From positions 682,001 to 746,000 of the forward strand of contig NZ_LIPG01000004.1 in NCBI RefSeq assembly GCF_001905505.1: a stretch of 64,000 bases of DNA. The letters are read 5' to 3'. Origin of the DNA: Streptomyces sp. CB02058 (lineage in GTDB: Bacteria; Actinomycetota; Actinomycetes; Streptomycetales; Streptomycetaceae). Shown piece after piece: positions 8,964 through 17,532 of this stretch. Below the pieces are notes generated by a model. That model did no database searches. It was not told the DNA's origin and saw nothing but the letters and a program-made list of their open reading frames with translations. Position numbers and translations under genes: made by a program. Position 1 is the stretch's first letter. The number at the start of each line of letters is the position of its first letter.

Positions 8964-9158
8964 GAGGTCACGACGGCGGGACGGTGCGGCGGGACGGGTG
9001 TTCCGCCGCACCGGCGTGTGCGACCGCCGGGAGTGGTGTCAGGCAGCCCGGGTCCCGTGTGAGGCCGCAGGGGGCCATCCAGCCCGGGTTTCGCGTGAGG
9101 TCGTCGGCGGGAGGTGTCGGGCCGCCCGGCCCGCAGGTGCGACCGCCACCCGGAGGTG

Positions 9159-10274
9159 TCAGGCCGACCCCGCCGGCGTGCCGCAGGAGGACCGGATCGT
9201 GAGGCGGGGCTGCACGAACAGCTGACGGACGGGGACGGCATGCGGGTCGGGGGCGTCGAGGCGGTCCAGGAGCAGACGCGCGGCCTGCTGCCCGATCTCG
9301 TGCTTGGGCGGTGCGACGGCCGTCAGCGGCACATCGGCGAGCGACGCGATCTCGTCGTCGTAGGCGATGAGGGCCAGGTCCTCGGGTGCCTGGAGCCGGC
9401 GCAGGCGCATGCGCCGCATCATCTCGATCGCGTCGTGGTCGGAGTGCACCAGCGCGGCGCGGACCCCGCCCGCCAGGCATTCCTCGATGAACTGGTCGTA
9501 CCGCGCGGCCGCCTCCCCCGATCCCAGCGTGGGCCGTCCGCTGTCGAGCACGGGCGCCTTCCCCTTCAGCCGCAGCCGGTCGACCGCGGCCTCGTGGCCC
9601 GCGCGCACGAGGGCCGCGGTGGGGCTGCCGTTCGTGAAGAGGCCCACTTCGCGGTGGCCCAGCCGCACGAGGTGGCGCACGGCGGCGAAGGCACCCTGCC
9701 GGTGGTCGGTGGCCACGAACTCGCAGGAGGCGAACGGGTCGTGGGGCTGCCGCTCCAGCAGGACGAACGGCAGGCCGGTGCTCTCCAGCTCTTCGAGTGT
9801 CTTGTCGGGCAGGTCGTGTCCGCCCGGGGAGGCGACGAGCAGCCCCGAGGCTCCGGAGGACGCGAGCTCCTCGATGCGCTGCGCGTCGCTCTCGTGCGTG
9901 TAGTCGGTGAGGCTGATGACGACACGGGCGTCGTGGGCGGCGGCCACCTCCTGCACGCCGGCGACCACACGCGGGTAGTAGTACGTCGCCGAGGGGACGA
10001 TGAGCCCCAGGGTCCGCGTCGCCCGGGACGGCTGCCCGCCGCCCGCCGACGTCCGCGCGGCGCCGTGTCCGGCCGCGGAACCGGGGGTGGCCAGCATCGC
10101 GCCGCCGCGCACCCGGCTCAGCGCGCCCTCGTCCTCGAGATCGAGGAGATCTCGCCGCACGGTGGCCCGGGACACCCCGAGACGTGCGGCGAGTTCGACG
10201 ACCTTGAGGCCACCGGAGGCCCTCAGCTCACTGAGCAGTTGCTCGCGTCGCTGAGCGACGAGCATGTCGGTCAT
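9159..10274 (-). CDS. Hybrid transcriptional regulator: DeoR-type DNA-binding domain with LacI-type sugar-binding domain
   Basis: 371 residues. Residues 6-60 are a DeoR-type winged helix (VVELAARLGVSRATVRRDL then SRVRGGA, the DeoR signature). After a Gly/Ser linker, residues 88-371 are a periplasmic-binding-protein-like effector domain (LGLIVPSATYYYPRVVAGV, ALIAYDDEIASLADVPLTAV) of the kind found in LacI/GalR regulators, not the phosphosugar domain of true DeoR proteins. Such hybrids are known in actinobacteria. The effector is probably a neutral or acidic sugar or oligosaccharide from pectin. GGAGGGG lies 7 bases before the ATG, and a TAGGAT -10 box (10310-10305) overlaps a GATT-N5-AATC repeat (10295-10307) that could serve autoregulation. 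It sits between the CE12 and PL26-like genes, which are likely targets. Confidence 0.85.
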   Translation of the reverse strand: MTDMLVAQRREQLLSELRASGGLKVVELAARLGVSRATVRRDLLDLEDEGALSRVRGGAMLATPGSAAGHGAARTSAGGGQPSRATRTLGLIVPSATYYYPRVVAGVQEVAAAHDARVVISLTDYTHESDAQRIEELASSGASGLLVASPGGHDLPDKTLEELESTGLPFVLLERQPHDPFASCEFVATDHRQGAFAAVRHLVRLGHREVGLFTNGSPTAALVRAGHEAAVDRLRLKGKAPVLDSGRPTLGSGEAAARYDQFIEECLAGGVRAALVHSDHDAIEMMRRMRLRRLQAPEDLALIAYDDEIASLADVPLTAVAPPKHEIGQQAARLLLDRLDAPDPHAVPVRQLFVQPRLTIRSSCGTPAGSA

Positions 10275-10370
10275 GGCGTCCCCTCCGGTGAACAGATTCT
10301 GACAATCCTAGAGGAGAATGATCGATCTTGCTCTGAGCTGGGGCGTTCCGGCCTCACGTGCATTCCTGGA

Positions 10371-13109
10371 TCAGGCCTTGTCCCCGACCAGGGCCAGGCA
10401 CTGGATGGCGGCGAGCCCGAACTGTGCGCTGGCGTTCGCGGAGAGGTCCGCCTCGTCGACGGGGTTGAGCACGGCGGGGCCCTCGATCCGGTGGGAGCTG
10501 AAGTCGTGGTCCTCGGGGTATCCCGCGTGACCGGTCCGCAGTTCCTTCCACGCGCGCAGGGCGAGGGCGTCGTCCTCGAGCTGGACGGCCGCGTAGGCGG
10601 TGGCTCTCGCATACGCCTGCCGGAGGTTGAGGTTGCCCCAGTCCGATCCCGTGACCGCCCGCTGTTCGTCCTTCGACGCGTTGTAGAGGCGGCAGAACTG
10701 CACCCACTTGTCCTTGACGGCGTCGTCGTCGACGAGCTCGATGATCTCCGTCATCACCTCGATCAGCCCGAAGACGGAACTCAGGGAGCCCACGGAGACA
10801 CTCGGTTCGGCGGACCCCGTGAACTTCCCGTCCGCGAGGTTGTACGTGATGTCCCCGCTCTGCACCCAGCCGTTGGGCAGCGCCGCGAGGGTGGACACCC
10901 CGTTGACCAGCTTCGTGCGCGCGATCGACCTGCCGTGCCGTTCCCACTCGGTGAGCCATGCCATGGCCAGCGCCCCCCAGTCCGTTGTCGTGCCGACGGA
11001 CATCGCCTTGGGTTCGGGCTCGAAGGGGTCGCCCTCCCTGATCTTCCGGCCTGGGTCGAGGACGAGGAAGCTGCGGTCGGAGTCGACGAGTTCGTGCAGG
11101 ACGTCGCCGACGCGTTCGTCCGCGGTGAGGAAGTAGAAGATGCGCTTGTAGCCGGCGTTGCTGATGCGCACCTGCTTGGCGCTGTCGCCCCAGTGCATCA
11201 CTCCGTGCCTGGTCCCCAGGCCCTGGTACGTGCCGATGTGGTACATGTCCACCTCGCCGGTGTGGCGGGTCATGGCCTCGGCGAAGCGGAACGCGGCGGC
11301 GTCCCCGGTGCGCAGGTAGTGGTACCAGAGCCACAGGTCGGTGGAGAGCTCGGAGTTGTCCCAGGCGTAGCCGCCGACGTCGTACCGCCAGGTGTGCCGG
11401 TCGCCGTCGTAGCTGTGCATGATGTCGCCGTAGTCCCAGAAGCCGTACCAGGAGCGCTGGTCGACCTGTTCGCGGTGGTAGCGGTGCATGGCCTGGAGCT
11501 TGTCCTCGATCTCCGCCTTGGCGGGGACCGAGCGGTCCACCGGGCTCCATGAGCCGAAGACCTTCGCGCTGTGGTTGTGCTCGGGGCCGCTGGCGAGCAG
11601 GGGCGGTGTCGCGTTGGCCGCGGCGAGTGCGGCGAACCGTTCCGCGGTGGGGGTCGCCTCCAGGGCCCAGAAGGTCAGTTCGGTGGTACGGGCGACGCCG
11701 TAGGGGGTGCCGAAGCCGGGTTCGTAGTCCTCATAGGTGATCTCCAGGCCTTCGAGCTGCTCGGGATAGGTGTCCTGTTCCATGCCGTCGTGGTAGAAGC
11801 GCAGGTCCATGGCCTCGGCGCGAGGTGACCACATCCACACCGTGACCTGGGCCTCCGCGCCCGCCGCGCCGGCGATCTCCAGTTCGGTGGGGTGCAGTTG
11901 CCAGAAGTTGCGCATGCCGAACGCCAGACCGCCGGTGGGCGAGCCCACGTAGCCCAGGCCCTCCGCGCGCTTGCCGCCGTCCACACGGACCCAGGAGTGG
12001 CCGGGCTTCGTGCGCTTGTGGATCTCGAAGCCGTGGGCGTTGAGCTGGCGGAGGCTGTAGTCGCCGAAGGCGGGGATGTACTGCAGCCGGGAGGTGACGC
12101 GGCTGTCCCAGGTGCTCGTGTCCGGGGTGGCCCTCCCCTCGTACTGTGCCGTGCGCACGGCCGCACCGGGGTCGCGACGCAGCCCGGTGATGCCGCGGAC
12201 GGCCTCGGCGAGCACGCCCTCGTCCTGTCCGGCGAAGCGGACGTGCCGGTCGTGCGGTTCACCGCGCATCGGCACGCCGAACCGGATGCCGAGGCCGCTG
12301 ATGAAGTCCTTCCGCTCGTCGCCGTCGAAGACGAAGGTGTGCACGGTGCGTATGCCGTCCGATCCGGCGTACAGGTAGAACCGCACGACGAACGGCAGCC
12401 AGGCACGCCGTCCCTTGCGGTGCTTCCCCTCGACCTTGACCACGGCGCGCACCGGGCCGTCCTGCTCGACGGTCACGGTGCTCACGATGCCGGTGTACGA
12501 CTCGGACTTGACCACGGCGGCCGGTTCGGTGCCCGGCCTGTCCTGCCGGGAGGCGACGAGATGGCCGTTCTTCGCGATGACCGTTGCACCGCGGCGGATC
12601 GACTTGATGACGTGGTCGCCCTTGCGGGGGAAGACCACCTCGACAACACCGGTGTTCACGGTGATCTGGTCACGTCCGCTGTGCACGGTGAGGGCTGCGG
12701 CCGGCGCGGCCGGGGCCCCGGCCGACAGCCGGTAGGTGTCGCTGCGCGGGGCGGCCTGGCTGATGGCGTGGGCGGTCCACTTCACGGAGCCGTCCGGCCA
12801 CCAGCCGGTCGGCCAGCTCTGGACGGGCACGTCCTTGCCCGACTCCGTCGTCAGCGAGAACGCCTGGTCGGAGGCGAACGACCCGGCGGGCCAGGGCACG
12901 CCCCAGGTGGTCCCGCCCGCGAGTTCGGCAGGGGCGTCCTTCTCCAGCCAGCGCAGGGTGACCGGTTCGTGGCCGTCGGCCCGGACGGGGGCCGCCGCCG
13001 GCGCGCCGAGCGGGGTCTCGGCGTGGGCGGCCGTCGTGGAGCTGAGCCATGCCACCGCACCTCCCGCGGCGGCGGATGTCAGTACGGACCGTCGGCTGAT
13101 CTGTCCCAC
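10371..13109 (-). CDS. Tat-exported exo-rhamnogalacturonan lyase family protein (PL26 / YetA-like)
   Basis: 912 residues. Residues 1-31 are a twin-arginine signal (ISRRSVL then an Ala-rich core ending AHA). The mature part has the three-domain organisation I associate with PL26 (Penicillium PcRGLX) and Bacillus YetA. It runs from a beta-sandwich (TLRWLEKDAPAELAGGTTWG) through a second sandwich with RFYLYAGSDGIRTVHTFVFDG to an alpha/alpha-toroid rich in Trp/Tyr (WYGFWDYGDIMHSYDGDRHTW). PL26 members release unsaturated GalA-Rha disaccharides from chain ends. The GTG start at 13109 follows AGAGGAG by 9 bases and opens directly on the Tat signal; the frame runs 459 bases further upstream but without signal logic. 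First in line with the downstream DeoR/LacI hybrid (96-base gap). Confidence 0.8.
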   Translation of the reverse strand: MGQISRRSVLTSAAAGGAVAWLSSTTAAHAETPLGAPAAAPVRADGHEPVTLRWLEKDAPAELAGGTTWGVPWPAGSFASDQAFSLTTESGKDVPVQSWPTGWWPDGSVKWTAHAISQAAPRSDTYRLSAGAPAAPAAALTVHSGRDQITVNTGVVEVVFPRKGDHVIKSIRRGATVIAKNGHLVASRQDRPGTEPAAVVKSESYTGIVSTVTVEQDGPVRAVVKVEGKHRKGRRAWLPFVVRFYLYAGSDGIRTVHTFVFDGDERKDFISGLGIRFGVPMRGEPHDRHVRFAGQDEGVLAEAVRGITGLRRDPGAAVRTAQYEGRATPDTSTWDSRVTSRLQYIPAFGDYSLRQLNAHGFEIHKRTKPGHSWVRVDGGKRAEGLGYVGSPTGGLAFGMRNFWQLHPTELEIAGAAGAEAQVTVWMWSPRAEAMDLRFYHDGMEQDTYPEQLEGLEITYEDYEPGFGTPYGVARTTELTFWALEATPTAERFAALAAANATPPLLASGPEHNHSAKVFGSWSPVDRSVPAKAEIEDKLQAMHRYHREQVDQRSWYGFWDYGDIMHSYDGDRHTWRYDVGGYAWDNSELSTDLWLWYHYLRTGDAAAFRFAEAMTRHTGEVDMYHIGTYQGLGTRHGVMHWGDSAKQVRISNAGYKRIFYFLTADERVGDVLHELVDSDRSFLVLDPGRKIREGDPFEPEPKAMSVGTTTDWGALAMAWLTEWERHGRSIARTKLVNGVSTLAALPNGWVQSGDITYNLADGKFTGSAEPSVSVGSLSSVFGLIEVMTEIIELVDDDAVKDKWVQFCRLYNASKDEQRAVTGSDWGNLNLRQAYARATAYAAVQLEDDALALRAWKELRTGHAGYPEDHDFSSHRIEGPAVLNPVDEADLSANASAQFGLAAIQCLALVGDKA

Positions 13110-13718
13110 AGTGTTCAACTCCTCTGCGCGGGCGCCGGAGCGCTCGCCGGTGGACGGCTGGTGAAGGAAGAGATGACCGGGCGTTCTGCTCCCGGGTGCT
13201 CGCGGACCGTCGGGATCACATCGCCGAGCACATACGGGTGACGGCGGGCCCGTGGCACGCCGGGGCGAGGGCTGCCCGGAGGGAACCGGTCGCGAGGCGG
13301 CGGCCGGCCCGGGGCCGGGTCCGTCTGCCTCCAGCGGCCCGCGCCGCGGTGACATGCTTACACCAGACGCATCAGATGGACCAGAGTTGAAGCAAAACGC
13401 GCGCCCCGTCTCCTCCGCACTGCCGCGCGCTGGGTGCCGCACTCCGCGACAAAACGCCGCATTCATCGCGATCAGATCTCCCCGGCGGCGCTTCGCACGG
13501 CATGAGAACCGCCGGCCCCGAGGCGAGGACCATCTCAAGTCGGCGCCCACACCAGACAGATGAATCAATCTGAATCTTTGTGAAGTCTATTGTTCGGACC
13601 GTGATGGGCGTGCACAATGCAGGACGTCGCACCGCCCGCACGATGAATCGTTCCAGGGCGGACTCTTCAGGAACGCGTTCAGGCGCCTTCGTCGACCTGT
13701 CGCATGAGAGGAACGTGC
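13110..13718. other. 609-base divergent intergenic region with direct repeats
   Basis: Separates the PL26-like gene (leftward) from the GDSL esterase (rightward). No gene is supported. CACCAGAC occurs at 13361-13368 and again at 13550-13557, each followed within a few bases by an AT-rich ATCAGAT or ATGAATCAATCT segment. These could be regulator sites near the two start regions. The stretch 13555-13610 is unusually AT-rich for this genome and is the likeliest promoter zone for the rightward operon. Confidence 0.4.
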
Positions 13719-14339
13719 ATGTCCATTCGGCTACCGGGATCTGCCGGCATCCTCTTCCAGGGAGACAGCATCACCGCCGCGGGCCGCGTTCCCGGCGGAG
13801 CCGACGACCTGGGGCACGGCTACGTCAGGCTGGTGGCCGACGCGCTCGCGGCCTCCCATCCATCCGCCCGGGTCCACAACCGGGGGGTCGGTGGCGACCG
13901 CGCCTCGGACCTCCTCCGGCGCTGGGACCAGGACACCCTCGCGCTGCGGCCGGCCGTGCTGTCGGTCCTCGTGGGCGTCAACGACACCTGGCGGCGCTAC
14001 GACCGGGGCGAGACCACCTCTCCCGAAGCCTTCGAGGCGACCTACCGCGAACTCCTGCGGCAGGCCGCCTCCCAGGGACCCCGGCTCGTCCTGGTCGAGC
14101 CCTTCCTCGTCCCCGTACGCGACGAACAGTGGTCCTGGCGCGAGGATCTGGACGCGAAGATCCAGGTCGTACGGAGGCTGGCGGCGGAGTTCGACGCGTC
14201 GCTGCTCGCCGCGGACGGGCTCCTCCAGCAGGCGGCCCGGGAGAGCGGCGACCCCGCCCTCCTCGCCGAGGACGGTGTCCACCCGACGGCCGCGGGCCAC
14301 GCCGTGCTGGCCCGCGCGTGGCTGCGGCTCCTGCGGTGA
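13719..14339 (+). CDS. SGNH/GDSL-family esterase (cytosolic)
   Basis: 206 residues with the four SGNH blocks: ILFQGDSITAAG (S17), NRGVGGDRASDLL (block II Gly), LVGVNDTWRRY (block III Asn) and EDGVHPTAAGHAVLA (D185, H188). There is no signal peptide, so it probably deacetylates oligosaccharides after import, in contrast to the secreted CE12 enzyme. The start at 13719 has GAGAGGA 6 bases upstream. An in-frame ATG at 13704 would overlap that site. The close relation to carbohydrate esterases (CE2/CE3/CE12-like) comes from context more than from sequence. It is followed after 155 bases by the dehydrogenase gene. Confidence 0.8.
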   Translation: MSIRLPGSAGILFQGDSITAAGRVPGGADDLGHGYVRLVADALAASHPSARVHNRGVGGDRASDLLRRWDQDTLALRPAVLSVLVGVNDTWRRYDRGETTSPEAFEATYRELLRQAASQGPRLVLVEPFLVPVRDEQWSWREDLDAKIQVVRRLAAEFDASLLAADGLLQQAARESGDPALLAEDGVHPTAAGHAVLARAWLRLLR

Positions 14340-14494
14340 GACGGCGTCCGCCGGACGCCTCGTCCGTCCGGGCCCCGGCCCACGGCCGGTGCGGCCCCCG
14401 GGACACCCCGTCCGCCCAGGCCCCGGCGCACGGCCGGTCACGAGGCAGCCCCCGACGACGGGTTGCCGCTCATGTTCTCCGAAGGAGCCCGATC

Positions 14495-15511
14495 TTGTCC
14501 TCGACCCGTTCCACCCATCCGTGTGCAGCCGTCGTGCTGAGCCCCTCGCTCAGGCACGACGTGTTCGGTCCCGCAGGCTGGGCCGACCTGACCGAGGCGG
14601 CCGACATCGTGGCGGACTGCGAGGACGCCGGTGCGCTCAGCCTGCATCCCCGCCGTCACGAGGCCGAGTTGCTCATCACGTCCTGGGGCATGCCCCGGCT
14701 GACGGAGGAGCTGCTCGGGGAGCTCCCCTCGCTGCGGACGGTGGTCCACGCGGCGGGCTCCATCCGCAAGGTCGTCAGCGAGGCGGTCTGGGCACGGGGC
14801 ATCGTCGTCGTCTCGGCCGCCGACGCGAACAACGAGCCGGTGGCCGAGTACGTCTACGCGCAGACGGTGCTCGCCCTGAAGGACGTGCACCGCCGGGCGC
14901 ACCGGATCAAGAGCGAGACGGGGCTGCCGCCACTGGAGGGCATCCCCGGCATCTACGGACAGCCCGTCGGCCTGGTGTCGTTCGGCTCGACCGCCCGCAA
15001 GGTCGCCGCCCGGCTGCGCCACCTGGAGTCCGATGTGATGGCCTGGGATCCGCACGTACCCCCCGAGACACTGCGCCGGCTCGGCATCACGCCCGTCGCC
15101 GACCTCGGCGCCCTGTTCGCCCGGTCGCTGGTGCTGAGCGTCCACGCCCCGTTGATCCCCGGGCAGACGGAGAAACTGGTCACGGGAGACCTCCTGCGGC
15201 GCCTGCCCCACGGGGCGACGCTCATCAACACGGCGCGCGGCGCGGTGGTCGACGAGGAGGCGCTGGCCGACGTCCTGCGCGAACGCCCGGACCTCTACGC
15301 GGTGCTGGACGTGACCACCGACGAACCACTGCCTCCCGGCTCGCCCCTGTACGCACTGCCCAACGTGATGCTCACCGGTCACGTGGCGGGCACCGTGAGC
15401 GCGGAGCGCCGGGCCATGGGCCGGCTGGTCGTCGAGGAACTCCGGCGCATCGCCGCCGGGTCGGCACCGCTGCACGCGGTCTCGGCGGACGCGTCCCTGC
15501 TGCGCGCATGA
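14495..15511 (+). CDS. D-isomer-specific 2-hydroxyacid dehydrogenase family protein (TTG start)
   Basis: 338 residues. The catalytic triad of the family is present: Arg in NTARGAVVDEEAL, Glu in DVTTDEPLP and His in LTGHVAGT. The nucleotide-binding loop is GLVSFGSTARKVA, in which the usual GxGxxG is degenerate (the first glycines are replaced by Ser-Phe), so cofactor use may differ. The start is a TTG at 14495: AAGGAG lies at 14482-14487 with a 7-base spacer, and no better in-frame start exists. In this setting it could reduce a 2-keto acid from uronic acid or rhamnose breakdown (glyoxylate/hydroxypyruvate-like substrates), but that is inference from position only. Confidence 0.8.
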   Translation: MSSTRSTHPCAAVVLSPSLRHDVFGPAGWADLTEAADIVADCEDAGALSLHPRRHEAELLITSWGMPRLTEELLGELPSLRTVVHAAGSIRKVVSEAVWARGIVVVSAADANNEPVAEYVYAQTVLALKDVHRRAHRIKSETGLPPLEGIPGIYGQPVGLVSFGSTARKVAARLRHLESDVMAWDPHVPPETLRRLGITPVADLGALFARSLVLSVHAPLIPGQTEKLVTGDLLRRLPHGATLINTARGAVVDEEALADVLRERPDLYAVLDVTTDEPLPPGSPLYALPNVMLTGHVAGTVSAERRAMGRLVVEELRRIAAGSAPLHAVSADASLLRA

Positions 15512-15564
15512 GCACATCCTCCGCGCGACGGATCGCGCACAAGCCTCGGATCGTGTCACAAGCG

Positions 15565-15593
15565 TTGACCGCACTCTGAAAACGTTTTAATTT
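15565..15593 (+). promoter_or_regulatory. Promoter of the ABC importer operon with a LacI-type operator inside the spacer
   Basis: TTGACC (15565-15570), a 17-base spacer and TAATTT (15588-15593) make a strong promoter ending about 35 bases before the first permease start. The spacer and -10 box are covered by TGAAAACGTTTTAA (15577-15590), an almost perfect AAAACGTTTT palindrome of the LacI/GalR/CcpA operator type. A bound repressor would block polymerase directly. Confidence 0.75.
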
Positions 15594-15627
15594 TCCGTCC
15601 ACTCCACACCACAGCCGAGGAGGCTCC

Positions 15628-16608
15628 GTGGCAGCGTTGCTGCGCGAGCGCCCCGGGAAATCGGCACAGAGCCGCGCTTCCCAGTCACCGCCAGGCGCTC
15701 AGACCAAGCTAAAACGTTTCCATCGCAAGCGAAGCATCGCGCTGTCCTTGCTCATGTTCGGCAGCTTCGCCTACTTCGTGGTCTTCCACTACGGCGCGCT
15801 CGCCGGCAACGTCATCGCCTTCAAGGACTACGTCCCCTTCGACGGCATCTGGGGCAGCCAGTGGGTCGGCGTCGGCAACTTCCAGCGCATGCTGGAGGAC
15901 GACGCGTTCTGGCACTCCGTGATCAACACGATCGTGATCGCGGTCCTCCAGCTCGTCTTCTACTTCCCGGTGCCCCTCGCGCTGGCCCTGCTGCTGCACA
16001 GCCTCACCTGGGGCACGGTCCGCCGCTTCGTCCAGTCGATCGCCTATCTGCCGCACTTCGTCTCCTGGGTCATCGTCGTCGCGCTCTTCCAGCAGGTCCT
16101 GGGCGACACCGGCATGGTGAACGGCTATCTTCAGGACGCCGGGCTGCACACCGTCGACATCGTCGGCAACCCCGACGCCTTCAAGCCCCTCGTGGTCGCG
16201 CAGGTGATCTGGAAGGACGCGGGCTGGGGCACCATCATCTTCCTGGCGGCGCTCGCCCAGGTGGACGAGCAGCAGTACGAGGCGGCTGCCATCGACGGGG
16301 CCGGCCCGTGGCGGCGCTTCTGGCACGTGACGCTGCCCGCCATCCGGCCGGTCGTGGTCCTCCTGCTCATCATGCGTCTCGGCGACATCCTGTCGGTTGG
16401 CTTCGAACAGATGCTGCTGCAGCGGGACGCGGTCGGGCCCGAGGCCGCCGAGATCATCGACACCTTCGTCTACTACCAGGGCATCGTCGGCGGCGACTAC
16501 GGCTACGCCGCTGCCGCCGGCCTGTTCAAGGGCCTCATCGGGGCCGCACTCGTCTACGCCGCGAACAAGGTGGCGCACCGCCTCGGCGAGCAGGGGGTCT
16601 ACAGATGA
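15628..16608 (+). CDS. Carbohydrate ABC transporter permease (LplB/YteP type)
   Basis: 326 residues, GTG start with GAGGAGG upstream. The N-terminus is long and positively charged (KLKRFHRKR), followed by six membrane segments. The EAA loop that docks the ATPase reads EAAAIDGAGPWRRFWHVTLP. The family (LplB, YteP, YtcP) imports oligosaccharides including rhamnogalacturonan and uronide fragments in Bacillus, which fits the neighbours. No ATPase gene is in the operon; as usual for these systems in Streptomyces, a shared ATPase (MsiK type) encoded elsewhere probably powers it. A second operator-like sequence lies within codons 28-31 (15710-15721). It overlaps the next gene by ATGA. Confidence 0.9.
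   Translation: MAALLRERPGKSAQSRASQSPPGAQTKLKRFHRKRSIALSLLMFGSFAYFVVFHYGALAGNVIAFKDYVPFDGIWGSQWVGVGNFQRMLEDDAFWHSVINTIVIAVLQLVFYFPVPLALALLLHSLTWGTVRRFVQSIAYLPHFVSWVIVVALFQQVLGDTGMVNGYLQDAGLHTVDIVGNPDAFKPLVVAQVIWKDAGWGTIIFLAALAQVDEQQYEAAAIDGAGPWRRFWHVTLPAIRPVVVLLLIMRLGDILSVGFEQMLLQRDAVGPEAAEIIDTFVYYQGIVGGDYGYAAAAGLFKGLIGAALVYAANKVAHRLGEQGVYR
15710..15721 (+). promoter_or_regulatory. Second LacI-type operator, inside the permease coding region
   Basis: TAAAACGTTTCC, flanked CTAAAACGTTTCCA, keeps the AAAACGTTT core of the promoter operator. It is centred about 132 bases downstream of that site, inside the first permease gene. A paired site at this distance suits cooperative binding or a repression loop. 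Confidence 0.5.
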
Positions 16609-17492
16609 GCACGCAGACACGCCCCGGATGGATGGAGAAGCCCCACCCGCTCACCCAGGCCGGCAAGGTGATCGCCCTGGTCGTCGTCGTGGCGCTCGTG
16701 TGCGTCCCCTTCCTCACCATCCTCTCCACGTCGCTCGCCTCGCAGCGCGAGGTGGTCGACAACGGCGGCTGGGTCCTGTGGCCGCAGGAACCGACGTTCG
16801 ACGCCTACCGGGACATCCTCGAAGGCGGCATCGTCACCCACGCCCTGGGCGTGAGCATCGGCGTCACGGCCGTCGGCACCGCACTCAGCCTCCTCTGCAC
16901 GGTCTTCCTGGCCTACGCCCTGGCCCGTCCGAACGTGTACGGCAGCAAGCCCGTACTGCTGCTCGTCCTGTTCACGTTCCTCTTCCCGCCCGGCATGATC
17001 CCCAGCTTCCTGGTCGTGAAGGAGCTCGGACTGCTCGACTCCTACGCCTCGCTGGTCCTGCCCGTGCTCGTCAACGTGTTCAACCTCGTCGTCCTGCGCG
17101 GCTTCTTCCAGGGCATACCGGAGGAGATGTACGAGGCGGCCAGGCTCGACGGAGCCAGTGATCTCCGCATCCTGTGGTCCATCGTGCTCCCCCTCTCCAA
17201 GGCGGCCCTCGCCGTCGTGGGCCTGTTCTACGCGGTGGCGTACTGGAACTCCTGGTTCTACGCCTCGCTGTACATGGAGAGCGATCACTGGCCGCTCCAG
17301 CAGGTGCTGCGCACGTACGTCGTCGCCGGCGAGGGACTGACCGACACCACGACGGGCGAGGGCACGGTCAGTGCCCCGCAGACCGTGCAGATGGCGGTGC
17401 TGGTGATCGCCACCGTCCCGATCCTCCTCGTGTACCCGTTCCTCCAGCGGTACTTCACCAAGGGCGTGCTCACCGGCGCCATCAAGAGCTGA
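16605..17492 (+). CDS. Carbohydrate ABC transporter permease (LplC/YtcP type)
   Basis: 295 residues, six predicted membrane helices. The EAA loop reads EAARLDGASDLRILWSIVLP, and the C-terminal RYFTKGVLTGAIKS ending is very typical of the YtcP/LplC half. The ATG at 16605 overlaps the stop of the upstream permease (ATGA), indicating translational coupling and a heterodimeric channel with it. The substrate is inferred from the locus to be an oligosaccharide derived from rhamnogalacturonan. Followed after 40 bases by its binding protein. Confidence 0.9.
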   Translation: MSTQTRPGWMEKPHPLTQAGKVIALVVVVALVCVPFLTILSTSLASQREVVDNGGWVLWPQEPTFDAYRDILEGGIVTHALGVSIGVTAVGTALSLLCTVFLAYALARPNVYGSKPVLLLVLFTFLFPPGMIPSFLVVKELGLLDSYASLVLPVLVNVFNLVVLRGFFQGIPEEMYEAARLDGASDLRILWSIVLPLSKAALAVVGLFYAVAYWNSWFYASLYMESDHWPLQQVLRTYVVAGEGLTDTTTGEGTVSAPQTVQMAVLVIATVPILLVYPFLQRYFTKGVLTGAIKS

Positions 17493-17532
17493 CCTTCCCC
17501 TCAAGAGCCGCACTCCGAAAGGTCGAACAGCC

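Noticed and set aside
8964..9158. Repeated GTGCGACCGCC and GGTGTCAGGC words suggesting a repeat element or CRISPR-like array
   Set aside because: Only two irregular copies with differing spacing; more likely chance or decayed duplication.
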